From Pseudoalteromonas arctica A 37-1-2 (GTDB lineage Bacteria > Pseudomonadota > Gammaproteobacteria > Enterobacterales > Alteromonadaceae), in contig NZ_CP011025.1 in the NCBI RefSeq assembly GCF_000238395.3, forward strand, positions 2,232,001-2,296,000: DNA of 64,000 nt, read 5' to 3'. Positions 56,423-64,000 of the stretch are shown here, in pieces; position 1 is the stretch's first letter; each line of letters opens with the position of its first letter. Below the pieces are notes generated by a model that was not told the DNA's origin, ran no database searches, and was given only the letters and a program-made list of their open reading frames with translations. The position numbers were made by a program, and so were the translations under genes.

Positions 56423-57265
56423 ATGCTCCGTATATTTTTAACTTTCTTACTTTTTTTCTGTCTGACCTCAATAGGCAATGCTAGAACCATAAACTGGCTA
56501 GCGCACGACTTTGCACCCTATTATATTTTAAATGGTCAATATCAACACCAAGGCCGTGACGAAAGCATAATTTCATTACTTGAAAAACAACTTCCTAATA
56601 TTACCTTTAACCGCATGCTTATTCCTTCAGGTAAAGTAATCCAAGAGCTATCTAATACTTCAAATAATGTTTGTGCGTTATCGCTTTATAAAAATGATTA
56701 CAGAAAAGAGCATATTTATTTTACAGAGGAGAGCTCAACAACGGGCCTCTCGCCTTCAATAGCAATGCACAAAAGGCTCGCCAAAGCGCTAAATATAGCG
56801 GAATCAAAAGAAGTATCACTATTAGATTTAATACAAGATAAAAAACTAACTCTTGGGATCTCTATGAGCCGCTCTTATGGCCAAGAGATAGATACATTGA
56901 TAAACAGTACGCCTAATATAGATTTAGTAATTAGACCCACTCGCGATAGCCTAGCGAGCCTCACATATATGCTTAACCTAAAACGAATTGATATTTTGCT
57001 GGGTTACCCAAGCGAGCATTACTATTTAGCTAAATCAATGCACTTTGAAGAAAACTTAACGCAGCGTCCATTAACCGAATCACCCGCGTTAAGTTATGGT
57101 TTTATTGGCTGTACTAAAAACGAGCAAGGCGCAGAAGACATTGCTATTCTTAATGAGCAGCTCAAAGTTATTAAAAAAACGCAGGCTTATAATGATTTAC
57201 TCATGCGCTGGTTGCCCGAGCATTTAAGGCCGCTATTACAGTCACGTATTAATAGCGCAAAATAA
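56423..57265 (+). CDS. Periplasmic solute-binding-like protein (SBP_bac_3 fold)
   Basis: Encodes 280 residues: signal peptide to about residue 20 (GNARTINW), then a two-lobe binding-protein pattern (LAHDFAPYYILNGQ...GRDESIISLLEKQLP, YRKEHIYFTEESSTT, LGISMSRSYG). Resembles the family 3 solute-binding proteins of the TIGR02285 type that stand without a transporter. Ligand unknown. Confidence 0.78.
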   Translation: MLRIFLTFLLFFCLTSIGNARTINWLAHDFAPYYILNGQYQHQGRDESIISLLEKQLPNITFNRMLIPSGKVIQELSNTSNNVCALSLYKNDYRKEHIYFTEESSTTGLSPSIAMHKRLAKALNIAESKEVSLLDLIQDKKLTLGISMSRSYGQEIDTLINSTPNIDLVIRPTRDSLASLTYMLNLKRIDILLGYPSEHYYLAKSMHFEENLTQRPLTESPALSYGFIGCTKNEQGAEDIAILNEQLKVIKKTQAYNDLLMRWLPEHLRPLLQSRINSAK

Positions 57266-57303
57266 GCAAATTCGAAGTCGCTTAATTTGAGTTTCTGTTA
57301 ACC

Positions 57304-57333
57304 AAAAAAAACGCCACAGTAAGTGGCGTTTTT
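57304..57333. terminator. Bidirectional terminator
   Basis: AAAACGCCAC / GTGGCGTTTT hairpin with A and T runs between the solute-binding gene and the convergent YceI gene. Confidence 0.88.
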
Positions 57334-57349
57334 ATATTTAATAATGGTA

Positions 57350-57931
57350 TTACTGACGAACGCCTTCTATTGATAAAATAATATCAACATGAGTAGATGC
57401 AGGTCCTAAGTTGTAATCAATACCGTAATCGGTAAGTTTAAGGCTGGTTTCGCCCTCAAAACCTACGCGGTAGCCGCCCCACGGATCTTTACCTTCGCCC
57501 ACTTTATCTATTTCAAAGGTAATAGTGTTTGTTACGCCGTGCAGCGTAAACTCACCGGTTACATCAGCCTCTTCGCCGTCTTCATCAAATTTAATACTCG
57601 TGCTTTTAAATGTCGCTTTTGGGTATTTATCTACATTTAAAAAATCTTTACCATGTAAATGCTTATCGCGCTCTGCATGGTTAGAGTCAAGGCTTGTGGT
57701 ATCAATGTTTACCATAATTTTTGACGCATCAGGGTTTTTAGCATCGTAACTAAATGTGCCGTCAAAAGTATTAAAACGACCATATAACCAGCTGTAACCT
57801 AAGTGTTTAATTTTAAAGTTAACAGATGCATGCCCGCCTTTTGTATCAATTACATAATCAGCTGCATTGGCGGCTGTTGCCGATAACATCATTGCAGCCG
57901 AAACGGCTGTGCTTACTAATAATTTTTTCAT
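57350..57931 (-). CDS. YceI-family periplasmic protein
   Basis: Encodes 193 residues from the ATG at 57931, one base after the cytochrome stop, with AAGGA about eight bases upstream. Signal peptide to about residue 23 (ATAANAADY). YceI beta-barrel signatures: [43 protein letters not shown] and TLHGVTNTI. Binds isoprenoid lipids such as quinones. Usually paired with cytochrome b561, as here. Confidence 0.93.
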   Translation of the reverse strand: MKKLLVSTAVSAAMMLSATAANAADYVIDTKGGHASVNFKIKHLGYSWLYGRFNTFDGTFSYDAKNPDASKIMVNIDTTSLDSNHAERDKHLHGKDFLNVDKYPKATFKSTSIKFDEDGEEADVTGEFTLHGVTNTITFEIDKVGEGKDPWGGYRVGFEGETSLKLTDYGIDYNLGPASTHVDIILSIEGVRQ

Positions 57932-57932
57932 T

Positions 57933-58484
57933 TTAATCATCCTTTAATGGTTTGATCATTCTAATTAAGGTTTTATCTTTATCGATAAAGTGATGTTTTA
58001 ACGCCCCTAGTGCATGCAATACTGCAAACCCGATTAATGTGCACGCGCCGTAATAATGTACTTTTCCTGCAATATCGGCTTGGTCATCAAAGGCAAAATC
58101 AAGCGCTGATACATTAAATAAAGTAAATACTTCTATTGGACGCCCGTCTGCGGTTGATATTAAATACCCTGCAACAACAATAACAGCCAAAATAATATAC
58201 ATAGCAATATGCGCCGTATGCGCTAATTGGTTCATGCCTTTACTCTCACCTAATGGTTTAGGTTGTGTAGATAAAGCACGCCATAAAATTCTAAATAAAA
58301 ATACGGCCACAAGCGTAATACCAATACTCTTATGTAAATCGAGTGAACCTTTATACCAGCTATCGTAATAAGTAAGCTCAACCATATATAAACCTAAACC
58401 AAACAGGCCAAAAATAGTCAGCGCCATGAGCCAATGTAAAATAATGGCGACAAGTCCGTAAGATGAAGGTGTATTTTTAAACAT
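57933..58484 (-). CDS. Cytochrome b561
   Basis: Inner-membrane di-haem b cytochrome of the bacterial b561 type (183 aa) with four hydrophobic helices and histidines positioned as ligands (ILHWLM near residue 17, [24 protein letters not shown]). Passes electrons between quinol and a periplasmic partner. First gene of an operon with YceI. Confidence 0.92.
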   Translation of the reverse strand: MFKNTPSSYGLVAIILHWLMALTIFGLFGLGLYMVELTYYDSWYKGSLDLHKSIGITLVAVFLFRILWRALSTQPKPLGESKGMNQLAHTAHIAMYIILAVIVVAGYLISTADGRPIEVFTLFNVSALDFAFDDQADIAGKVHYYGACTLIGFAVLHALGALKHHFIDKDKTLIRMIKPLKDD

Positions 58485-58562
58485 GTGTAACTTCCTATAA
58501 TGCTATGACGTTACAATATAGTGCACAGCCGTAAATGAAAATAACATTTACAAACACTTTAC

Positions 58563-58576
58563 GTGCGTATACGCAC
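58563..58576. promoter_or_regulatory. 14-bp perfect palindrome upstream of the cytochrome b561 operon
   Basis: GTGCGTATACGCAC lies 79 bp before the cytochrome start and after the scpA stop. Not followed by T's on either strand, so an operator is more likely than a terminator. Factor unknown. Confidence 0.4.
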
Positions 58577-58629
58577 AGAACTTTATTATTTAAAGTCAGT
58601 TTTGCAAATAGATGATTAAACAGATAAGT

Positions 58630-59466
58630 TTATAGGGTGGATTGTTCGCTTAAGCTGACATAAATTAAGCTCTCAGGGCTCACTTGCAAACAGGTAACAA
58701 GTCCTTCTTTAATAAGCTCAAGCATAGCTATAAAACTAACCACTACACCACTTCGCCCTTCATTTGGGGTAAAAAGCGCATTAAATACCACTGCCGAGTT
58801 TGCTTGCGATAGTTGCTGTAATATTTGGCTCATTCTCTCTCGGGTTGAGAGTACTTCAGCAGTAATTTGATGATGCTCAAACGTTTTTGCTCGCGCCATT
58901 ACATCACTCAGCGCCAGCATTAAGTCTTTAAGTTCAATATCGGGGAGATTTTGACTTGTATCTTCACTTATTGGCATAGCGGCATGCGCTATAAAAATAT
59001 CACGACCAACACGAGGTATATCGTCGAGGTTTTCGGCGGCTTGTTTAAACAGCTCATACTCTTGCAGGCGTTTAATAAGCTCTGCGCGAGGATCTTCTTC
59101 CTCTTCAAGCTCTTCATGTACAGGTAATAATAAGCGAGACTTAATTTGCGCAAGTAACGCAGCCATTACTAAATATTCGCCAGCAAGTTCGAGTTGAAAC
59201 TCGGTCATCATTTCTACATAACTTACGTACTGCTCTGTAATACTAAAAATAGAAAGTTCGAGTACATCAAGCTTATGCTTTTTAATTAAATAGAGCAGTA
59301 AATCGAGCGGGCCTTCAAAGGTTTCTAATATTATTTCGAGCGCGTCAGGTGGAATGTATAAATCTTCTGGTTTGTCTACAACCGCTTTACCATGCAAAAA
59401 AGCCAGTGGCAGCTTTTGCTGCACTGGCTTTTCACTATTTTTTGTATTCGCAGTGCTTTCGCTCAC
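58630..59466 (-). CDS. scpA: Segregation and condensation protein A (kleisin)
   Basis: Kleisin subunit that bridges SMC-type ATPase heads together with ScpB. 278 aa; ETFEGPLDLLLYLIKKHKLDVLELSI and EYLVMAALLAQIKSRLLLP are hallmark segments. Follows yciO after 6 bp in a trpH-yciO-scpA operon. scpB, commonly next, is 40 kb away. Confidence 0.95.
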   Translation of the reverse strand: MSESTANTKNSEKPVQQKLPLAFLHGKAVVDKPEDLYIPPDALEIILETFEGPLDLLLYLIKKHKLDVLELSIFSITEQYVSYVEMMTEFQLELAGEYLVMAALLAQIKSRLLLPVHEELEEEEDPRAELIKRLQEYELFKQAAENLDDIPRVGRDIFIAHAAMPISEDTSQNLPDIELKDLMLALSDVMARAKTFEHHQITAEVLSTRERMSQILQQLSQANSAVVFNALFTPNEGRSGVVVSFIAMLELIKEGLVTCLQVSPESLIYVSLSEQSTL

Positions 59467-59472
59467 TCGCTA

Positions 59473-60093
59473 TTACTCAAACGGGCTTGTATCACCACAG
59501 CCAACACGCAAAATCTTAATTTCATCTTCCGACAAATCGATTACCGTGGTTGCTTGCTCGGCTAAGTGGCCACCGTGAATAATTAAATCAACGTGTTTAT
59601 CTAATCGCTCTAATATTTCATCAGGATCTGATTCTGTAAACTGCTCACCTGGTAAAATTAAAGAACACGACATTAACGGCTCACCAAGTTCGGCAAGCAA
59701 CGCACAGGCTATTGGGTGTTCAATTACACGCATGCCAATGGTTTTTTTCTTGTCGTTTAATAAACGTTTAGGGACTTCTTTTGTGCCTTTAAAAATAAAG
59801 GTATATGGCCCTGGCGTATTATTTTTAATGAGTCTAAATAGCTGGTTATCTACGCGTGCATAAGTAGATAACTCCGATAAATCACGACAAACTAGCGTAA
59901 AATTATCGTTTTTTTCAATACCACGAATACGCTCTATGCGCTCTTTGGCTTGCTTATTACCAATGTTACAACCGATGGCGTAACCCGAATCTGTTGGGTA
60001 AACAACAACGCCGCCTTGTTTAATAATATCAACGGCTTGACTAATCAGTCTCGGTTGCGGGTTATCAGGATGAATATGAAATAATTGACTCAT
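59473..60093 (-). CDS. yciO: YciO/Sua5/YrdC-family protein
   Basis: 206 aa with the TsaC/Sua5 fold: VVYPTDSGYAIGCNIGNKQA, RIRGIEKNDNF and LNDKKKTIGMRVIEHP. It is of the YciO subgroup, related to but distinct from the essential threonylcarbamoyl-AMP synthase TsaC. The ATG at 60093 overlaps the trpH stop as ATGA, so this start is preferred over the in-frame start at 60129. Confidence 0.92.
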   Translation of the reverse strand: MSQLFHIHPDNPQPRLISQAVDIIKQGGVVVYPTDSGYAIGCNIGNKQAKERIERIRGIEKNDNFTLVCRDLSELSTYARVDNQLFRLIKNNTPGPYTFIFKGTKEVPKRLLNDKKKTIGMRVIEHPIACALLAELGEPLMSCSLILPGEQFTESDPDEILERLDKHVDLIIHGGHLAEQATTVIDLSEDEIKILRVGCGDTSPFE

Positions 60094-60944
60094 GTTAATG
60101 CCCCTTCTTCTCCTTCCCAAGCTTGCCAAACACCTTGGCAGTCTTTTGGTAGGTATAAATTTTTGCCAAGCTCTAAATAGCTTGTCGGAAAATGAAAATC
60201 AGACCCTTGCGAGCAAAGTAGCCCGTACTCACGGCTGAGTTCACCTAAAAATTGACGTTCGCTTGGCGCCTGTTGAGGTTGTGCAACTTCCATTGCGTCC
60301 CCTCCTACACTTTTAAATTCTACTAATAATTTGCGTAGCCACTTATTTGACATTTGATAGCTACTTGGATGCGCAAGTACAGCAACACCACCAGCGGCAT
60401 GTATGGCCTCAATAGCGGTTTGCATGGTGCACCAGCAACTTGGTACGTAGCCTGTTTTGCCACGCCCTAAGTACTTTTTAAAAACACCCGGGAAATTTTT
60501 AGCAACACCGCGCTCAATAAGGGCACGTGCAAAATGTGCACGCGTTATTTGCGCGTCTTTTGCCAGCTCTTTAGCTTGCTCGTAAATGCCATCAAAGCCA
60601 TTTTTTGCAAGGCGAACACCAATCTCTAGTGCACGCTCTTCTCGCTTTTGCTGCTGAGCTGATAATAAAGAGGTAAGGTCAATATTATTAATATCAATAT
60701 TTAAACCTACAATATGAATTTCGAAGCTTTCCCATTTAGTAGACACTTCGGTACCCGTTATTAATGAAAGCGGTAAGTTTTCTGCTTCAATAAATTGCTG
60801 CGCAGGCTTAATAGCCGCCACAGTGTCATGATCGGTAATAGCAAACACATCAATATTTTTATCAACAGCGCGATGCAATAATTCTTCAACCGTTAAACGC
60901 CCGTCTGAATGTGTGGTATGGCTATGTAAATCATATTTTATCAA
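60090..60944 (-). CDS. trpH: TrpH/YciV PHP-domain nuclease/phosphatase (RNase AM)
   Basis: Metal-dependent PHP-fold enzyme that removes nucleotides from 5' RNA ends and acts on 3',5'-bisphosphates. 284 aa with DLHSHTTHSDG, FAITDHDTV, GTEVSTKW and QGSDFH metal motifs. Start is TTG at 60944. Divergent from the trp leader and trpE, its usual place. Confidence 0.93.
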   Translation of the reverse strand: MIKYDLHSHTTHSDGRLTVEELLHRAVDKNIDVFAITDHDTVAAIKPAQQFIEAENLPLSLITGTEVSTKWESFEIHIVGLNIDINNIDLTSLLSAQQQKREERALEIGVRLAKNGFDGIYEQAKELAKDAQITRAHFARALIERGVAKNFPGVFKKYLGRGKTGYVPSCWCTMQTAIEAIHAAGGVAVLAHPSSYQMSNKWLRKLLVEFKSVGGDAMEVAQPQQAPSERQFLGELSREYGLLCSQGSDFHFPTSYLELGKNLYLPKDCQGVWQAWEGEEGALT

Positions 60945-61026
60945 AAGAAAACTGCTTAAAATTAAGGGTTACTGGTGTTTATGTAAGTATAACAACTTTT
61001 TTGACTAAATTGTTTTAAATAAACAC

Positions 61027-61056
61027 TTGACACAAAAGCATAAGATACGTTTTACT
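61027..61056 (+). promoter_or_regulatory. trp operon promoter
   Basis: TTGACA at 61027-61032 (perfect -35) and TTTACT at 61051-61056 with an 18-nt spacer. Transcription would start near 61063, giving about 29 nt before the first leader peptide. No TrpR-type ACTAGT operator is seen. Confidence 0.65.
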
Positions 61057-61091
61057 GTAGCCACTTTCAGACACATTAAGAATTAACAATA

Positions 61092-61136
61092 ATGATCAAT
61101 TCAAACTTAAACACTATTTGGTGGTGGCACTCGTAA
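61092..61136 (+). CDS. trpL: trp leader peptide 1
   Basis: Fourteen codons MINSNLNTIWWWHS and TAA, with three consecutive Trp codons at 61119-61127. The codons just after them form region 1 of the first attenuator. Ribosome stalling at the Trp codons when charged tRNA-Trp is scarce should free region 2 for the antiterminator. Confidence 0.9.
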   Translation: MINSNLNTIWWWHS

Positions 61137-61200
61137 TTATCGGGTGATGAATTGTCGTGTCTAACAAAAATTCAAAACCCGCAACTATGCGGGTTTTTTT
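61128..61200 (+). terminator. trp attenuator 1
   Basis: 1:2 pairing is CACTCG (61128-61133) with CGGGTG (61141-61146). 2:3 antiterminator is CGGGT (61141-61145) plus GAATT (61149-61153) with AATTC plus ACCCG (61177-61181). 3:4 terminator is AACCCGC (61176-61182) with GCGGGTT (61189-61195), then five more T's. The three structures are mutually exclusive in the classic way. Confidence 0.88.
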
Positions 61201-61262
61201 ATAACTAAATTTTACGAAATGTATACGTTAAAAATATTTAATAAATTTTGAGGCAGAAAAAC

Positions 61263-61313
61263 ATGAATAACGGTCTTACTCTTACACATCGTTGGTGGTG
61301 GCGCCTGATATAG
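61263..61313 (+). CDS. trp leader peptide 2
   Basis: Sixteen codons MNNGLTLTHRWWWRLI and TAG, with GAGG nine bases upstream. Trp codons at 61293-61301. Unrelated in sequence to leader 1 outside the WWW core, yet in the same position relative to its own attenuator. Confidence 0.9.
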   Translation: MNNGLTLTHRWWWRLI

Positions 61314-61396
61314 CGGGACGGTAATGATCTGTTTGTAATTTAGATATCGTTATTCAAACCCCGCATTGCTAAAGCATTGCGGGGTTTAATTTTTTG
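61302..61396 (+). terminator. trp attenuator 2
   Basis: 1:2 pairing is CGCCTG (61302-61307) with CGGGACG (61314-61320, one bulged A). 2:3 antiterminator is GCGGG (61313-61317) with CCCGC (61360-61364). 3:4 terminator is AAACCCCGCA (61356-61365) with TGCGGGGTTT (61378-61387) and an inner TGC/GCA, then AATTTTTT. Its tail ends at the trpE ribosome site. Confidence 0.88.
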
Positions 61397-61408
61397 AGGG
61401 AATGAGGT

Positions 61409-62977
61409 TTGATTTTTAGTCATATAACTACCACACCAGGCGAAGTAACAAGCATTACGCAAGTACGCGACTATATTAGTAGTCCTCTTGCATTATACGC
61501 GGCACTTGATAAGCCTAACTCACTACTGCTTGAATCGGCTGAGATTGATTCTAAAGACAGTGTAAAAAGTTTAATTTTAGTCGACTGTGCACTGCGCATT
61601 GTATGCCAAGGTAAAACAGTCACTATTACTGCTCAATCTAATAATGGGCAACAGCTACTTAGCTACTTGCAGGCAAATGTTAAAAGCTGTGATGCCACTT
61701 TAGACGGCGCAACGCTTACCCTGTGTTATTTAGACACTAGCGGCGATACTGACGAAGCGAGTAAACTAATTGCAGATAACGCATTTAGCGCTCTGAGAAC
61801 TTGTATTAACAGTATTAAAAGCACAACTAACAATCCATTTTCGTTATTTTTAGGCGGTGTATTTGCCTACGATATGGTAGCAAACTTTGAGCAGTTAAGT
61901 GATGTACCTGATGGCGAAAACACCTGCCCAGATTACGTATTTTATTTAGCCGAAACCTTAGTTGTTATTGATCATCAAAAACAAACAACCGAACTCATTG
62001 GTAATGTATTTAACGGCCCAGACGTACACGCTAACTGCTTTGAAGTAGGTAAAGAGCTAGAGCGCTTAAATACGCTGTGCGATAACGCTTCAGAATTTAG
62101 TGCGGATATGCAAAGTGGACAATGTGAGGTAAGCGTTGATATAGACGATGACACATACTGCGAGCAAGTGGTTAAGCTTAAAAAGAATATTGTAGACGGT
62201 GATATTTTTCAGGTAGTGCCGTCGCGTACATTTTCACTACCTTGTCCTGACGCTTTGCATGCTTATAGCCAGCTTAAAAAGCAAAATCCAAGTCCGTATA
62301 TGTTTTATATGCGCGATGAAGACTTTGCTTTATTTGGCGCATCGCCTGAATCAGCACTTAAATACACAGTGCAATCTCAGCAAGTTGAAGTATACCCAAT
62401 TGCTGGCACTCGCCCACGTGGCAAATTTGCTAATGGGCAAATAAACCCAGACCTAGACAGCCGTATCGAACTTGAACTTAGAAACGATCAAAAAGAGCGC
62501 GCCGAGCATTTAATGCTTGTCGATTTAGCCCGTAACGACGTAGCACGTATTAGTGTTGCAGGTACTCGTTTTGCCAAAGAGCTATTAAAAGTAGACCGTT
62601 ATTCACAAGTAATGCATTTAGTGTCACGCGTTGTTGGCACACTAAAACCCGAGCTTGATGCACTGCATGCTTACCAAGCTTGTATGAACATGGGCACGCT
62701 TGTTGGTGCACCAAAGGTTCGGGCTGCTGAGCTTGTACGTCAAACTGAAGGTAAACGCCGTGGCAGTTATGGCGGCGCTGTGGGTTACTTAACCGGTGAC
62801 GGTGCAATGGATAGCTGTATTGTTATTCGCTCAGCTTTTGTTAAAAATAACAAAGCGTATGTGCAAGCAGGTGCCGGTGTGGTGTTTGACTCAGATCCTA
62901 TTTCAGAAGCAAACGAAACTCGCGCTAAAGCACAAGCGGTTATCACCGCCATAAAATCTACGTATAAGGCGGTATAA
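61409..62977 (+). CDS. trpE: Anthranilate synthase component I
   Basis: Makes anthranilate from chorismate and the ammonia supplied by TrpG; first step of tryptophan synthesis. 522 aa. The Trp feedback site LLLESAEIDSKDS is kept near residue 40. Catalytic-domain motifs include DIFQVVPSRTF, YPIAGTRPRGK, DLARNDVARIS and GSYGGAVGYL. Start TTG at 61409 with GAGGG (61396-61400) eight bases before it, immediately after attenuator 2. Confidence 0.97.
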   Translation: MIFSHITTTPGEVTSITQVRDYISSPLALYAALDKPNSLLLESAEIDSKDSVKSLILVDCALRIVCQGKTVTITAQSNNGQQLLSYLQANVKSCDATLDGATLTLCYLDTSGDTDEASKLIADNAFSALRTCINSIKSTTNNPFSLFLGGVFAYDMVANFEQLSDVPDGENTCPDYVFYLAETLVVIDHQKQTTELIGNVFNGPDVHANCFEVGKELERLNTLCDNASEFSADMQSGQCEVSVDIDDDTYCEQVVKLKKNIVDGDIFQVVPSRTFSLPCPDALHAYSQLKKQNPSPYMFYMRDEDFALFGASPESALKYTVQSQQVEVYPIAGTRPRGKFANGQINPDLDSRIELELRNDQKERAEHLMLVDLARNDVARISVAGTRFAKELLKVDRYSQVMHLVSRVVGTLKPELDALHAYQACMNMGTLVGAPKVRAAELVRQTEGKRRGSYGGAVGYLTGDGAMDSCIVIRSAFVKNNKAYVQAGAGVVFDSDPISEANETRAKAQAVITAIKSTYKAV

Positions 62978-62978
62978 A

Positions 62979-63581
62979 ATGAGTAAAGCGAATCCTATTA
63001 AAATCTATTTTTTAGATAACTTTGACTCATTTACATATAACCTTGTTGATGAGCTTACGATGCTTGGCTGCGAACTGGTTGTTTACAGAAACAACATTAG
63101 CGCTGAGGTTATCTTTAACAAAATGCGCCAAGAGCAAGGCCAAGTACTATTAGTACTTTCGCCTGGCCCTGGAACACCAAGCGATGCAGGCTGTTTAATG
63201 GAGCTTATTGAGCTCTCTAAAGGTCACTTCCCAATGCTAGGCATTTGTTTAGGCCAACAAGCATTAACACAAAGTTACGGTGGAGTAATCGGTCATGCTG
63301 GTGAAACCGTACATGGTAAGTCTTCAATTATTAATTTAGGCGAGCATCCTGTATTTGATGGTATGGGCAATACAATGCCTGTAGCACGTTACCATTCATT
63401 AATGGCAACAAAGGTGCCTGATAATATTGAGGTTATTGCCCAGTATGAAGATATCCCTATGGCTATTTATCATCATGGTGACAACGCATTGGGTTACCAG
63501 TTTCATCCAGAATCAATACTAACGCCAAACGGCGCAATGCTACTCCAGCAAAGTGTCGCTTACTTAACACGCGCTAAATAA
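62979..63581 (+). CDS. trpG: Anthranilate synthase component II (glutamine amidotransferase)
   Basis: Class I glutaminase of 200 aa: oxyanion and nucleophile loops [12 protein letters not shown] and GICLGQQAL (cysteine), and the His-Glu pair in QFHPES. It is separate from trpD, unlike the TrpGD fusion of E. coli. Starts 1 bp after trpE. Confidence 0.97.
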   Translation: MSKANPIKIYFLDNFDSFTYNLVDELTMLGCELVVYRNNISAEVIFNKMRQEQGQVLLVLSPGPGTPSDAGCLMELIELSKGHFPMLGICLGQQALTQSYGGVIGHAGETVHGKSSIINLGEHPVFDGMGNTMPVARYHSLMATKVPDNIEVIAQYEDIPMAIYHHGDNALGYQFHPESILTPNGAMLLQQSVAYLTRAK

Positions 63582-63592
63582 AAGAGGACATT

Positions 63593-64000
63593 ATGAGTAC
63601 ACAACCAGAACAACCCATAAATGTTCAACACGCGATTGAGCAACTAATTACTGGGCAATCATTAAGCTACGCAGACGCCAAAGCGCTTTTTGATGAAATA
63701 ATGCAAGGTAATATGAGTGAAATTGAACTAACCGCCCTACTTATAAGCCTTAAAATTAAAGGCGAAGTAAGCGACGAGATTGCAGGCGCTGCAGCTTCAA
63801 TGCGCGAAAACGCCGTTGCTTTTACTACCAGCAGTACGCAACTTGCCGATAGCTGTGGCACTGGTGGCGATGGTTCAAACACAATTAATATAAGTACAAC
63901 GGCTGCAATTGTTGCCGCTGCTGCCGGTATTAACATGGTAAAACATGGTAATCGCAGTGTATCGAGTAATTCAGGCTCAGCCGATTTACTCAAAACCCTG
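63593..64000 (+). CDS. trpD: Anthranilate phosphoribosyltransferase, 5' part
   Basis: The first 136 codons, open to the end of the window. Transfers ribose-5-phosphate from PRPP to anthranilate. The N-terminal helical domain is followed by the PRPP-binding [17 protein letters not shown] and [21 protein letters not shown] precedes the ATG. Third gene of the trp operon. Confidence 0.96.
   Translation, partial: MSTQPEQPINVQHAIEQLITGQSLSYADAKALFDEIMQGNMSEIELTALLISLKIKGEVSDEIAGAAASMRENAVAFTTSSTQLADSCGTGGDGSNTINISTTAAIVAAAAGINMVKHGNRSVSSNSGSADLLKTL

Noticed and set aside
61000-61091. TrpR operator in the trp promoter
   Set aside because: No ACTAGT-type palindrome was found around the -35/-10; regulation seems to rest on the leader.
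61402-61419. Five-codon mini-frame ATG AGG TTT GAT TTT TAG before trpE
   Set aside because: The ribosome site GAGGG is only one base from this ATG but correctly spaced for the trpE TTG start, which gives a proper TrpE N-terminus.

Overview
The window reads as chromosomal DNA of a marine gammaproteobacterium of the Alteromonadales, most like Pseudoalteromonas. This rests on gene content and order (topA/sohB/yciK/rluB/scpB, yfbV-ackA-pta, dcd-mrp-metG, the COG3014-YcfL-LpoB operon, trpH/yciO/scpA beside trpEGD), on AT-rich DNA and on many short convergent or divergent operons. The genus is inferred from protein families; no database was searched.

Layout. 0-6 kb: a regulated GH13 alpha-glucosidase, a frameshifted yqhA, a small exported protein and topA. 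6-17 kb: two large surface lipoproteins (an Ig-like repeat protein and a VolA-type lipase), a dicarboxylate/amino-acid symporter, sohB, yciK, and an IS4-type insertion sequence sitting inside the terminator of the lipase gene. 17-23 kb: rluB-scpB, an EF-hand lipoprotein, a cysteine-repeat exported protein, xthA, a CbiM-like membrane protein, rlmA and yfbV. 23-31 kb: ackA-pta, a five-gene run (ACT protein, a histidine-less EIIA-Glc homologue, an ArsC/YffB protein, dapE, an M15 peptidase) and a DMT exporter. 31-35 kb: the lpoB operon, then a glycine-zipper gene held between two non-coding elements, one of which has inserted into its stop codon. 35-45 kb: alaA, an HPt protein, tapT, a CLCA_X/LPD1-type metallopeptidase, an inserted isochorismatase/GlxA pair followed by a leftover 3' end of the metallopeptidase gene, dcd, mrp, metG, an Eda/DgoA-type aldolase and lepB. 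45-58 kb: a fasciclin protein, a DUF2999 protein, a quinone reductase, aceK, a LysR regulator, a small accessory patch of membrane/GNAT/cysteine-rich genes, an isocitrate dehydrogenase with an unusual cofactor pocket, secreted and periplasmic proteins, and a cytochrome b561/YceI pair. 58.5-64 kb: scpA-yciO-trpH, divergent from the trp operon (trpE, trpG, start of trpD).

The strongest non-gene observation is upstream of trpE. Two complete, consecutive transcription attenuators lie there. Each has its own Trp-Trp-Trp leader peptide, a 1:2 pause pairing, a 2:3 antiterminator pairing and a 3:4 terminator, with the same geometry but different sequence. Other notable observations are the MITE-like element that changed one stop codon and brought another, the IS4 insertion in a terminator loop with a 10-bp target duplication, the EIIA-Glc homologue lacking both phosphorylatable histidines, and the 40-kb separation of scpA from scpB. 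No tRNA, rRNA, CRISPR array or prophage was seen.
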